DNA from: Pseudonocardia parietis
GTDB taxonomy: Bacteria; Actinomycetota; Actinomycetes; Mycobacteriales; Pseudonocardiaceae
Direction of reading: 5' to 3'
DNA length: 64,000 nt
NCBI RefSeq assembly: GCF_017876315.1
Contig: NZ_JAGINU010000001.1
Coordinates: 992,001-1,056,000 of the forward strand
In this document: positions 26,865 to 35,104 of the stretch, one piece after another
How positions within the stretch are numbered: the first letter of the stretch is position 1
How the letters are laid out: each line of letters begins with the position of its first letter
Position numbers and translations under genes: made by a program
Notes under the pieces: generated by a model
Databases searched by the model: none
Told to the model about the DNA's origin: nothing
What the model saw: the letters and a program-made list of their open reading frames with translations, nothing else

Positions 26865-28732
26865 TCAGAACGGCGGATCGGCCGGTGGTGCGCGCTCGGG
26901 CGGCGCGGCCGTCGCCGGGTCGGCGACGTCGGGTTCGGGTGCTGCGGGCGGGTAGAGGGGTAGGTCGTCGATCTCGCGCTGGAGCCGGCTCGGGACCGGC
27001 GGCGCCGGCCGGAAGCCCTCGGGCTGGGCTTCGGGTAAGGGATCGGGCAACGGCGGGCAGACGGGCTCGCCGCGGGTGCAGTAGACCCGGCCCAGGGGGC
27101 TGCGCCAGCGGAACACACCGGGCTCGGGCTGGTGCACACGCCAGCGCCCGGCGGTCTTGATCGCGTGATGTAGAACGCACAACGGGCCGAGGTTCTCGGT
27201 CACCGTGGGCCCGCCGTGCTGGTGTTCCCAGGTGTGGTCCTGCTGGGCCTTGCGGGCCGGGCGGCGGCAGCCGACGAAGCAGCAGGTGCGGTCCCGGATC
27301 TCGACATGCCGGCGTAGCGCCGGGTGCGGGAGGCGGTCGTCCGGGCGCTCGTCGAGGGCGGCGCGAAGCTCGTCGCGGCGGGTGTACTGGGCGACCAGGT
27401 CGGCGATCAGCGGTTCCCACCCGGGCGGCGGCAGGCCGGCCGGCTGCTCGAGCTGCGTGGCGGGGATCTGGAGTTCGACGGTGCCGCCGTGGGCCTGCCG
27501 GAACAGCGGGTGCGCGGGCGCGGTGGGTGGACGTCGACGGGTGGTGCCGGCCAGAACGAGACGGCCGTCGGGATCGGTGATCGCGAAGCGCCACTCGGCA
27601 TGCTGCTGACGCGCCGCACAGGCCCTGGCGGTCGGGGCCAGGACCGGGCCGATGCCGGGGATCTCGCCGGGGTGGTCGTCGTGGCCGAGCAGGGTCGAGA
27701 GGCGTAGGCGGATCTCGATGCCCGTCCGGGCGGGCTCCGGCGTGCGGCCGTCGCCGCCGTCGCCGCCGTCGTCGCCGTCGTCGCCGTCGTCGCCGCCGCC
27801 GCCACCGTCGCCGTTGCTGCCGCTGTCCGGGCTGTCCGCGTCGCTCGAGTCCCTGGCGTCATGGCGGCTGAGGCCGTCACCGGTTGCGGGCACGGTCCCG
27901 GTGCCGGCCTCGGGATCGGGTGCGGTGGCGCGGGCCAGCATGACGGCGACGATGTCGTCGTGGCTCAGCGTGTGCAGGCTGCCGTCGAGCAGCGCGGTGG
28001 ACAGATCGGCACGGATGGCGGGCAGCGGCTCCGGATGTCCGGCCGCGCGCAGGTCACGGGCGAGGCCGTCGAGGCGCTCACAGGCGGCCTGCGCCGCGGT
28101 CGGGTCCAGTCCGATGATCGACAGGGTGGCGGTGCCGTCCTCGTCGAGATAGCAGATCACCCGCCGCTGACCCAGGGCCTTCTGGTAGTGGCGCCGGGCC
28201 GCGTCCGGGTCGATCGCGATCACCATCCGCCGCAACCGCGCCCGTAGCTGCCCGGTGGTCAGGCCCGGTGCTTCGGCAGCAACGCAGCACAGATCCGGGC
28301 GTTCTGAGCATCGGTGAGCGGCTCGAGCAGGTCGGCGAACACCACTGCCTTGCCGCGGTCGATCTCACCCGCGGCGAGCGCGGCGTGCACGGTCGGCAAC
28401 CGGTGCACGACCATCTCCGCCAGCGCGTGCTCGCGCCAGGCGGCCAGCTCGGTCAGTGTCAGCGCGGCGGCGATCTCGAACCCGCAGTCCGGGTCGGGAG
28501 CCTCCAGCCGGGCCACCCGCTCCGGTGGAGTGTCCCGGCGGCAGCGGCCCACCTGGGCCAGCACGGTGAGTTCCCCCGCATCGGTGTGGGAGCGTTGACG
28601 GCGCCAGGCCTGCAGCACGGTGACGGTGTCGCCGTTCGCGACCCGGGCGGGGTCGATCCCGGTCAGCAACGCACCCAGTGCCGGGCCGGGCGGGGTGTCC
28701 GCCAGCCCGTCGGGTAGCACCGTCGGCTGCAT
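26865..28732 (-). pseudogene. DUF222/HNH endonuclease (13E12-type), interrupted by one frameshift
   Basis: The first reading frame runs from ATG 28732 to a TGA at 28259 (157 aa) and ends ICAALLPKHRA. The second frame carries on directly with GLTTGQLRARLRRMVIAIDPDAARRHYQKAL, the expected continuation of DUF222. Inserting one base near 28271 (GGTGCTTCGG read as GGTGCCTTCGG) restores one protein of about 622 aa. The C-terminal HNH domain is intact: CCFVGCRRPARKAQQDHTWEH and LGPLCVLHHAIKTAGRW. A TATGTT -10 lies 6 nt before the ATG. An Asp/Gly repeat sits in the middle. It could be a true pseudogene, a sequencing error, or two polypeptides. Members of this family are often multicopy in actinobacteria. 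Confidence 0.85.
27748..27813. repeat. GTC/GCC triplet repeat coding for Asp/Gly tract
   Basis: A run of CCG/TCG/TCC-type triplets encodes the stretch GDGGGGGDDGDDGDDGGDGGDG in the DUF222/HNH gene, between the DUF222 and HNH parts. It is a likely site of slippage length change. Confidence 0.85.
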
Positions 28733-28735
28733 TTT

Positions 28736-28751
28736 TCGAACATACCGTCGA
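28736..28751. promoter_or_regulatory. Degenerate LexA (SOS) box over the HNH gene promoter
   Basis: TCGAAC-ATAC-CGTCGA agrees with the actinobacterial SOS box TCGAAC(N4)GTTCGA at 10 of 12 fixed positions. It overlaps the TATGTT -10 (28739-28744, minus strand) of the HNH gene. LexA boxes are known before some mycobacterial 13E12 genes. Confidence 0.4.
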
Positions 28752-28861
28752 CCACCGACAGTTTCGGCCGGGCGAAGGTCCGGGCCCGGCCGGTATTCCT
28801 GCCCCGGCCGGTGCGGATCCGCACGCGGCGGGCCGGGCCCCGAGCGCGTAGACGTGGACCC

Positions 28862-29881
28862 ATGGGTAACGACATCAACCGTCAGGTCCGGCTCGCCGCG
28901 CGTCCTACCGGGACACCCGGACCGGAGGTCTGGGAGCACACCTCCGAAGCGGTGCCCGAGCCCGGCGAGGGCCGGCTGGTCGTGCGGGTCAGCCACGTCT
29001 CGCTGGACCCGGCGATGCGCGGCTGGATGAACGAGGGCAAGAGCTACGCCCCGCCGGTGGAGATCGGCGCCGTGATGCGCGCGCTCGGCCTCGGCGAGGT
29101 CGTCGCGTCGAACACCCCGGACTTCGCGGTCGGTGACACCGTCACCGGCGTGCTCGGCGTCCAGGAGTACGTCGAGACCGGACCGCAGGGTCTGCAGAAG
29201 GTGCAGCCCACCGCCGAGGTGCCGCCCGAGCGCTACCTCGCGCTGCTCGGCATGACCGGCATGACCGCCTACTTCGGACTGTTCGACGTCGGCGCGCTGG
29301 CCGAGGGCGAGACGGTCGTGGTCTCCGGCGCGGCGGGCGCGGTCGGCTCCGTCGTGGGGCAGCTCGCGAAGATCAGGGGCGCCCGTGTGATCGGCATCGC
29401 GGGCGGCCCGGAGAAGTGCTCCTGGATCGTCGACGAGCTCGGCTTCGACGCCGCGATCGACTACCGCACCGAGAAGGTCTCCCAGCGGCTCAAGGAGCTC
29501 GCCCCGGACGGCGTGGACGTCTACTTCGACAACGTCGGCGGCGAGATCCTCGACGCCGTCCTCGCCCGGCTCGCGATGCACGCCCGCGTGGTGATCTGCG
29601 GCGCGATCAGCCAGTACAACGCCGAGGCCGGCATGGCGGGCCCGAAGAACTACATGAACCTGCTGGTCTACCGGGCCCGGATGGAGGGTTTCCTGGTCGG
29701 CGACTACGTCTCCCGCTGGGGCGAGGCCGGTGCGGAGCTCGCCGGCTGGCTGGCCGAGGGCCGCATCCACAGCCGGGAGGACGTCGTCGACGGCACCGTG
29801 GACGACTTCCCCGACGTGCTGCTGCGGCTGTTCCGCGGGGAGAACACCGGCAAGCTGGTGCTGCGCCTGCAGCAGGCCTGA
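28862..29881 (+). CDS. MDR-family NADPH-dependent oxidoreductase (CurA/leukotriene B4 dehydrogenase type)
   Basis: The 339-aa protein is a zinc-free medium-chain reductase. It shows the N-terminal VSLDPAMRGWMNEGKSY, the Rossmann motif VSGAAGAVGSVVGQLAK, the NADPH-preferring segment AGGPEKC, and YFDNVGGEILDAVL with GAISQYNAE. Such enzymes reduce the double bond of enones and enals with NADPH, for detoxification or lipid aldehyde turnover. The frame is open upstream, but the ATG at 28862 gives the usual family start. A TAGACG hexamer lies 7 nt upstream. It is divergent from the HNH gene. Confidence 0.92.
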   Translation: MGNDINRQVRLAARPTGTPGPEVWEHTSEAVPEPGEGRLVVRVSHVSLDPAMRGWMNEGKSYAPPVEIGAVMRALGLGEVVASNTPDFAVGDTVTGVLGVQEYVETGPQGLQKVQPTAEVPPERYLALLGMTGMTAYFGLFDVGALAEGETVVVSGAAGAVGSVVGQLAKIRGARVIGIAGGPEKCSWIVDELGFDAAIDYRTEKVSQRLKELAPDGVDVYFDNVGGEILDAVLARLAMHARVVICGAISQYNAEAGMAGPKNYMNLLVYRARMEGFLVGDYVSRWGEAGAELAGWLAEGRIHSREDVVDGTVDDFPDVLLRLFRGENTGKLVLRLQQA

Positions 29882-29918
29882 CGGCGGGGTGTCCGGCCGG
29901 CCGGGGCACGATGACACC

Positions 29919-31382
29919 GTGCGCCTCGCCCTCGCCCGGACCGCCGTCGTCGTCTCCGGTGCGGCGATCCTGGTGGTCGAGACCCTCGCGACCCGGCTCG
30001 TCGCCCCCTACGTCGGACTCACCCTGGAGTCCACCACCGCCGTGATCGGGGTGGCGCTGGCCGGGATCGCGGCCGGCGCGGCGCTCGGCGGGAAGTGGGC
30101 GGACCAGCGTGACCCGGTGGCCGTCGCCGCGCTGATGCTCGTGATCGGCGGCCTCGGCACGCTCGCCGTACGCCCGGTCGTCCGGCTCCTCGGGCCGCTG
30201 CTCGGCGCCGGGCCGTCGGCCGCGGTGCTGCTCGTCGCGGCGTCCACACTGGTCTCGGTGACGGCGCTGGCCGCGGTCACCCCGGCGGTCACGAAGGCCC
30301 GGCTCACCGGGCTGGACCGGTCCGGCGAGGTCGTCGGCGGGTTGTCCGCGGCCGGGACGCTCGGCTCGCTGGCCGGCACCTTCCTCACCGGCTTCGTGCT
30401 GGTCGCGCTGCTCCCGGTCAGCGCGATCCTGCTGGTCACCGCGGCCGCGTGCCTGGTACTCGGGCTGGTTCTCGCGCCGCGGCGGCGGCGCAGCGACGTG
30501 CTGCGCGGCGGGACGGCGGCCGTGCTGCTGGCCGTCGCACTGGTCGCGATCCCGGGCCGGTGCGACGCCGACACGACCTACTACTGCGCCGCCGTGCAGC
30601 CCGACCCGGACGACCCGGCCGGGCGCTACCTGGTGCTCGACGACCTGCGGCACTCCTACGTCCGGTCCGGCGACCCCGCGCACCTGGAGTTCGCCTACAC
30701 GAAGCGGTTCGCCGCCGCGATCGACACCGCCTACCCGCCGGGGGAGCCGCTCGACACCGTGCACGTCGGCGGCGGGGCGCTCACCATGCCGCGCTGGCTG
30801 GCCGCGACCCGGCCGGGGAGCACCTCCACGGTGCTGGAGCTCGACCGGGGCGTGGTCGAACTGGCCGTGCGCGAGCTGGGCGCCGGCGCGATCCCCGGGA
30901 CGACCGTGCAGACCGGCGACGCCCGGGTGAACCTGGCCGGGCTGCCGGACGACTCCGCCGACGTCGTGCTCGGCGACGCCTTCGGGGCCCGCTCGGTGCC
31001 CTGGCACCTGTCCACCGCCGAGTTCCTCGACCAGGTGCAGCGGGTGCTGCGCCCGGGCGGCCTCTACGTGCTCAACGTGATCGACCGGGACCCGATGGAC
31101 CTGGTGCGTGCGGCGACAGCCACCGTGGACTCCCGGTTCGCCGCGACGATGCTCGTGGCCCGGCCCGAGGAGTTCGCGCCGGGCGGCGGCGGGAACGTCG
31201 TGGTCGTCGCGTCCGACCGGTCGATCGACCCGGGTGGGCTGCGCGCCGCGCTGGGCCGTGCCGGCGAGGCAGGGACGGTGCTCGACCCGGCCCGGACGGC
31301 CGCGTTCACCGGGGATGCCGCCGTGCTCACCGACGACCGTGCCCCGGTCGACCAGCTGATCACCACCGGGCTGCAGGGCTGA
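29919..31382 (+). CDS. Membrane-anchored spermidine-synthase-like protein (fused MFS/spermidine synthase)
   Basis: The 487-aa protein has about seven hydrophobic helices in residues 1-205 (VVVSGAAILVVETLATRLVAPYVG...LVLGLVLAPRRRRSD). A methyltransferase-fold domain follows, with VHVGGGALTMPRWLA, VLELDRGVVELA, GDARVNL and VLGDAFGARSVPWHL. These match polyamine aminopropyltransferases, but the aspartates that bind the amine are not clear. Family members in actinobacteria are uncharacterised. The GTG at 29919 comes 38 nt after the oxidoreductase stop, so they may share a transcript. Confidence 0.85.
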   Translation: MRLALARTAVVVSGAAILVVETLATRLVAPYVGLTLESTTAVIGVALAGIAAGAALGGKWADQRDPVAVAALMLVIGGLGTLAVRPVVRLLGPLLGAGPSAAVLLVAASTLVSVTALAAVTPAVTKARLTGLDRSGEVVGGLSAAGTLGSLAGTFLTGFVLVALLPVSAILLVTAAACLVLGLVLAPRRRRSDVLRGGTAAVLLAVALVAIPGRCDADTTYYCAAVQPDPDDPAGRYLVLDDLRHSYVRSGDPAHLEFAYTKRFAAAIDTAYPPGEPLDTVHVGGGALTMPRWLAATRPGSTSTVLELDRGVVELAVRELGAGAIPGTTVQTGDARVNLAGLPDDSADVVLGDAFGARSVPWHLSTAEFLDQVQRVLRPGGLYVLNVIDRDPMDLVRAATATVDSRFAATMLVARPEEFAPGGGGNVVVVASDRSIDPGGLRAALGRAGEAGTVLDPARTAAFTGDAAVLTDDRAPVDQLITTGLQG

Positions 31383-31414
31383 CGCCGCCCGGCTCCGGTG
31401 GAGGGTGCACCCGC

Positions 31415-31420
31415 TAGGGT
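31415..31420 (+). promoter_or_regulatory. -10 hexamer of YbjN/chaperone-like gene
   Basis: TAGGGT is followed by a roughly 30-nt leader that carries the GGGGGAG ribosome site of the gene starting at 31457. Confidence 0.4.
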
Positions 31421-31456
31421 CGCGGCGGCGGGATCACTGATCGAGGGGGAGACGGC

Positions 31457-31897
31457 GTGGCGACCTGGGAGGACCTGCAGTCCTACGTGGTGGTGCGGTA
31501 CGAGATCGTCCGGCAGAGCGCGAACGAGCTCCGGTTCCGGTTGCCGACCACCGGTGACCGGACCCAGCTCGTCGTCGTGAAGCGGGTGACCGAGGACGCC
31601 GCGCAGCCCGGCGTCGAGGTGACCGACGCGGCCGCGGCCGTCGCGGACCCGGAGCAGGAGTGGGTGCAGATCGAGTCCCCGGTCGCCCGGCTCGGTGACG
31701 TGGACCTGACGAAGGCGCTCGAGCTGGCCGGGCCCTCGGTGGTGGGCGGACTCGCGGCCGAGGAGGGTGTCCTCGTCTATCGGCACTCGATCCCGCTGCG
31801 TCCGACCTCGCTCGACGGTTTCGAGTTCCCGTTCCGCCAGGTCGTGCACCTGGCTGACGAGCTGGAACACGAGCTGACCGGCCGCGACGAGCACTAG
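31457..31897 (+). CDS. YbjN/T3SS-chaperone-like conserved protein
   Basis: The 146-aa soluble, acidic protein opens MATWEDLQSYVVVRYEIVRQSANELRFRLP. The early beta strands, the hydrophobic SPVARLGDVDLTKALELA and the C-terminal FRQVVHLADELEHELTGRDE helix resemble the YbjN/CesT-like peptide-binding fold. No catalytic residues are apparent. A GGGGGAG site precedes the GTG start. Its 3' end overlaps the convergent DUF418 gene by 4 bp. I cannot assign a function. Confidence 0.6.
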   Translation: MATWEDLQSYVVVRYEIVRQSANELRFRLPTTGDRTQLVVVKRVTEDAAQPGVEVTDAAAAVADPEQEWVQIESPVARLGDVDLTKALELAGPSVVGGLAAEEGVLVYRHSIPLRPTSLDGFEFPFRQVVHLADELEHELTGRDEH

Positions 31898-33123
31898 TGT
31901 CGCGCTGAGCGGTAGGTGAGCCTGCGCAGCAGCGTCTCCGCAGGCCCGCGGACGCCCGCCCGGTCCATCCGGTGGGCGACGACGACGGTCAGCAGCCACG
32001 TACCGATCCCGACGAGCAGCGCCGACCAGCTCGACAGGTGGGCGCCGACCGCGAGCCCGGACGCGGCGAGCACCAGGGCCCAGACCAGGGACTGGGCCAC
32101 GTACCCGCTCATCGAACGCCGCCCCAGCGCCACCAGGGCCCGGACGGGGAGCGGCGGGGTCGTGCCGCGCGCCGTGATCCGGTGCGCGACCAGGGCGAAC
32201 ACCGCCGCGTAGCCGATGCCGGCGAAGAAGCCGGAGTAGATGTGCAGCTCGGAGAGGCCGGTCGGGGCGGGGGCCGCGAACGCTCCGAGGTGCACCATGG
32301 CCTGCACGGCGCCGACACCCCAGCCGACGGTGAGCCCGACGATCGCGGTGCGCCGCAACAGACGCAGGTGCCGCGCGGGCTCCTCGAGCACGCGGTGCCG
32401 TGACGCCAGCAGGCCGAGCAGGAACGCGGCGGGCAGCGTGAGGGTGAGGAACCCCGCGAGCAGCCCGGGTGCCCACATGAGGAGCCGGAACGGGATCGAG
32501 AGCAGGTAGCTGTCCTGCTCGATCGGCAGCCGCTGCACCGCCGTCGCGGCAGGGCCGGCGGCCGAGGTGACACCGGCGAGCGCCGTCATGAGGCCGGCGT
32601 ACCCGGCGCCGGCGGCGAGCAGCACGCCGATCCAGATCTTCAGGACGCGGTCGCTGCGGTTCAGGAACAGCGGCACGAGCACCAGCCCCATCAGGCCGTA
32701 CGTGCCGAGGATGTCGCCCTGCCACAGCAGCGCGGCGTGCAGCAGCCCGAACCCGAGCAGCCACAGGTGCCGGGTGCGCAGCAGCCGGCGCGCGTCACCC
32801 GCGGAGGTGCCGCCCGCGATCTGCCGGGTGTACAGCTGACCGATGCCGTAGGCGAACAGCAGCGCGAACAGCGGGTAGGCGCGGGCGTCGACCGTGATGA
32901 TCGTGAACGCCTGCGCGACCCGGTCGGCGACGCTGCCGCCGGCCGGGTGCAGCAGCGTGACGCCGACGTCCGAGGTGTAGAGGAACCACGGCACGTGCGC
33001 CAGCGCGATGAGCAGCAGCATCATCCCGCGGGCGAGGTCCGGGGCGAGCGCGCGGCGGGACACCGGTGTCGGGCTGGGCGACGCGGCCTCGCCGGGGCTG
33101 GTCGGATCGGTCGTGGTGGACAC
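31894..33123 (-). CDS. DUF418 multi-pass membrane protein
   Basis: Starting at the GTG at 33123, after GAGAGGAG, gives 409 aa; an ATG 36 nt upstream lacks a ribosome site. There are about ten membrane helices. It starts APDLARGMMLLLIALAHVPWFLY, continues with YGLMGLVLVPLFL, and ends with the DUF418 signature SYVAQSLVWALVLAASGLAVGAHLSSWSALLVGIGTWLLTVVVAHRM. The family (YeiB-like) is thought to transport or transfer acyl groups, but substrates are unknown. It is divergent from a NarL-type two-component system, a possible regulator. Confidence 0.88.
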   Translation of the reverse strand: MSTTTDPTSPGEAASPSPTPVSRRALAPDLARGMMLLLIALAHVPWFLYTSDVGVTLLHPAGGSVADRVAQAFTIITVDARAYPLFALLFAYGIGQLYTRQIAGGTSAGDARRLLRTRHLWLLGFGLLHAALLWQGDILGTYGLMGLVLVPLFLNRSDRVLKIWIGVLLAAGAGYAGLMTALAGVTSAAGPAATAVQRLPIEQDSYLLSIPFRLLMWAPGLLAGFLTLTLPAAFLLGLLASRHRVLEEPARHLRLLRRTAIVGLTVGWGVGAVQAMVHLGAFAAPAPTGLSELHIYSGFFAGIGYAAVFALVAHRITARGTTPPLPVRALVALGRRSMSGYVAQSLVWALVLAASGLAVGAHLSSWSALLVGIGTWLLTVVVAHRMDRAGVRGPAETLLRRLTYRSARH

Positions 33124-33226
33124 GGGGCGGGACTCCTCTCGGGCGGACGCCGCCATCACAGACCATGCCCTCGGGGCACACTCAAGCCTGAGAGCCGGGG
33201 AGAGTCCCGCGCCGCGGACGCCGACC

Positions 33227-33232
33227 TACGCT
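33227..33232 (+). promoter_or_regulatory. -10 hexamer of NarL-type kinase gene
   Basis: TACGCT lies 7 nt before the ATG at 33240 with no ribosome site between, indicating a leaderless message. Confidence 0.55.
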
Positions 33233-33239
33233 CCGTCCC

Positions 33240-34412
33240 ATGACGTGGGTTCCGGGAACGGCACGACCGGCGTGGCACCCCCGGGCGACCGACGCCCTGC
33301 TGGTCGTGCTCCCGGCCGTGGTCGGACTGCTCGGCGTCCGCATCCGCCTGCAGATCTCGGAGGCGGTACCGCCCTGGCTGGCGTACCTGGACATCGTCGC
33401 CGGTGTGGTCGGCTGCCTCGCGTTGTGGTGGCGGCGCCGGTACCCCCTGCCCGTCGCGTCGGGCCTGGTCGTGCTGTCCACGTTCGCCGAGTCGGCCGCT
33501 CCGGCGGCACTCGTGGCGCTGTTCACCGTGGCCGTCCACTGCTCGACCCGGGCGACGACGGCGACGGCCGTGGCGAACCTGCTCGCCCTCGGGGTCTACT
33601 ACACGCTGCGCCCGGACCCCGCCGTACCGCTGTGGCTGCTGGTCCCGTTCGTCCTCTCCGGACCCGGCATCGCGGTGGCGTGGGGCCTGCTGGTCCGCAG
33701 CCGGCGCCAGCTCATCGCCTCCCTGCGGGAACGGGCGTCGATGGCCGAGGTCGAGGCCGGGCTGCGCGCCGAGCGCGCCCAGCACGAGGCGCGCGAGACC
33801 CTCGCCCGGGAGATGCACGACGCCCTCGGCCATCGGCTGTCGCTGCTCAGCGTCCACGCGGGTGCGCTGGCCTACCACCGGGGCGCGACGGCCGAGGAGG
33901 CCGCGCGGGCCGCCGAGGTGATCCGGGAGAACGCGCACCGCGCCCTGCAGGACCTCCGCGAGGTCATCGGCGTGCTCCGCGCCCCGGTGGGCGAGCTCCC
34001 GCTGCCCGGCGTCACGGACATCGGCGAGCTGATCGACGAGACGAGACGGGCCGGAACACCGGTCGAGCTGGACGACGGCCACGGCGTGACGACCGGTGGA
34101 CGCCCGGTCACCGAGACCGTCGGACGCACCCTCTACCGGTTCCTCCAGGAGAGTTTCACCAACGCCCGCAAGCACGCACCCGGTGCACCGATCGCCGTGC
34201 GCATCGCAGACGAGTCCGGGGACCACCTGGTCGCCGAGGTCGAGAACCTGCCGCCGGCCGTCCCCGCGCAGGCCGCCGCCCGCCCGCCCGGATCCGGGGA
34301 GGGGCTGCGCGGGCTGGCCGAGCGGGCGACGCTGGTCGGCGGCCGGCTCGAGTACGGCCCGACCGCGCCCGACGGGTGGCGGGTCAGCATGCGGTTACCG
34401 TGGCCGGCGTGA
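33240..34412 (+). CDS. NarL-family sensor histidine kinase (HisKA_3)
   Basis: The 390-aa protein has four or five membrane helices in residues 10-155, a short coiled linker, then HisKA_3 with REMHDALGHRLSLLSVHAG (phospho-His193). The HATPase has FLQESFTNARKHAPG and GSGEGLRGLAERATLVGG. It overlaps the response regulator gene by GTGA, so the pair is made together. Such systems in actinobacteria often sense envelope stress or antibiotics. Divergence from the DUF418 gene suggests a link. A TACGCT -10 lies 7 nt upstream. Confidence 0.93.
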   Translation: MTWVPGTARPAWHPRATDALLVVLPAVVGLLGVRIRLQISEAVPPWLAYLDIVAGVVGCLALWWRRRYPLPVASGLVVLSTFAESAAPAALVALFTVAVHCSTRATTATAVANLLALGVYYTLRPDPAVPLWLLVPFVLSGPGIAVAWGLLVRSRRQLIASLRERASMAEVEAGLRAERAQHEARETLAREMHDALGHRLSLLSVHAGALAYHRGATAEEAARAAEVIRENAHRALQDLREVIGVLRAPVGELPLPGVTDIGELIDETRRAGTPVELDDGHGVTTGGRPVTETVGRTLYRFLQESFTNARKHAPGAPIAVRIADESGDHLVAEVENLPPAVPAQAAARPPGSGEGLRGLAERATLVGGRLEYGPTAPDGWRVSMRLPWPA

Positions 34413-35089
34413 GCCCCCAGCCCGAGCCGACCGTGGACGTGCTGGTCGTCGACGACGACCCGGTCGTCCGCTTCGGTCTCGCCATGATGCTGCGCGGTGC
34501 CACCGACCTGCGGGTGGTCGCCGAGGCGGGCGACGGCGCGGAAGCGGTGGAACTGGCCGATCGCCACGCACCGGACGTGGTGCTGATGGACATCCGCATG
34601 CCCGGCACGGACGGTCTCACTGCGACCGAGACCCTGCGCCGCCGCCCGCGGTCACCCCAGGTCGTCGTGCTCACCACCTTCGACGCCGACGCCCACGTGC
34701 TCCGCGCGCTGCGGGCCGGAGCGGCCGGGTTCCTGCTGAAGGACACCCCGCCCGACGAGCTGGTCCTCGCCATCCGGCACGCGGCGCAGGGCCGCCCGGT
34801 GCTCTCACCCGAGGTGACCCGCCGGCTCATCGACCGCGTCGCCGGATCCGAACAGGACACGATCCGGGACGCGGCGCGCCGCCGCCTCGGGCTGCTCGCC
34901 GACCGGGAACGCACCATCGCCGTCGAGCTCGGCGCCGGCCGGTCCAACGCCGAGATCGCCTCCCGGCAGCACCTGAGCGTCGCCACGGTCAAGACCCACG
35001 TCTCGGCCATCCTCACCAAGCTCGACCTCAACAACCGGGTGCAGGTGGCGCTGCTGGTGCACGACGCGGGCCTCGACCCACCCGGCTGA
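34409..35089 (+). CDS. NarL/LuxR-type response regulator
   Basis: The 226-aa protein has a receiver domain (VDVLVVDDDPVVRFGLAMML, phospho-Asp61 in LMDIRMPGTDGL, Lys in FLLKD) and a C-terminal LuxR helix-turn-helix (AGRSNAEIASRQHLSVATVKTHVSAILTKLDLNNRVQ). The linker start LADRERTIAVEL departs a little from the usual LTxREREVL. GTG at 34409 overlaps the kinase stop. It is the partner of the upstream kinase. It is convergent with a secreted peptidase gene 16 bp away. Confidence 0.94.
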   Translation: MSPQPEPTVDVLVVDDDPVVRFGLAMMLRGATDLRVVAEAGDGAEAVELADRHAPDVVLMDIRMPGTDGLTATETLRRRPRSPQVVVLTTFDADAHVLRALRAGAAGFLLKDTPPDELVLAIRHAAQGRPVLSPEVTRRLIDRVAGSEQDTIRDAARRRLGLLADRERTIAVELGAGRSNAEIASRQHLSVATVKTHVSAILTKLDLNNRVQVALLVHDAGLDPPG

Positions 35090-35104
35090 GCCGGAAGACG
35101 ACGT

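Noticed and set aside
25170..26884. The 18-bp string at the ends of the SGNH and HNH genes (both proteins end ADPPF)
   Set aside because: At this GC content one or two shared 18-mers are expected by chance in 64 kb, and flanks do not match.
27748..27813. Triplet repeat as a possible CRISPR or regulatory array
   Set aside because: It is in frame in the HNH gene, has no spacers and codes for an Asp/Gly tract.
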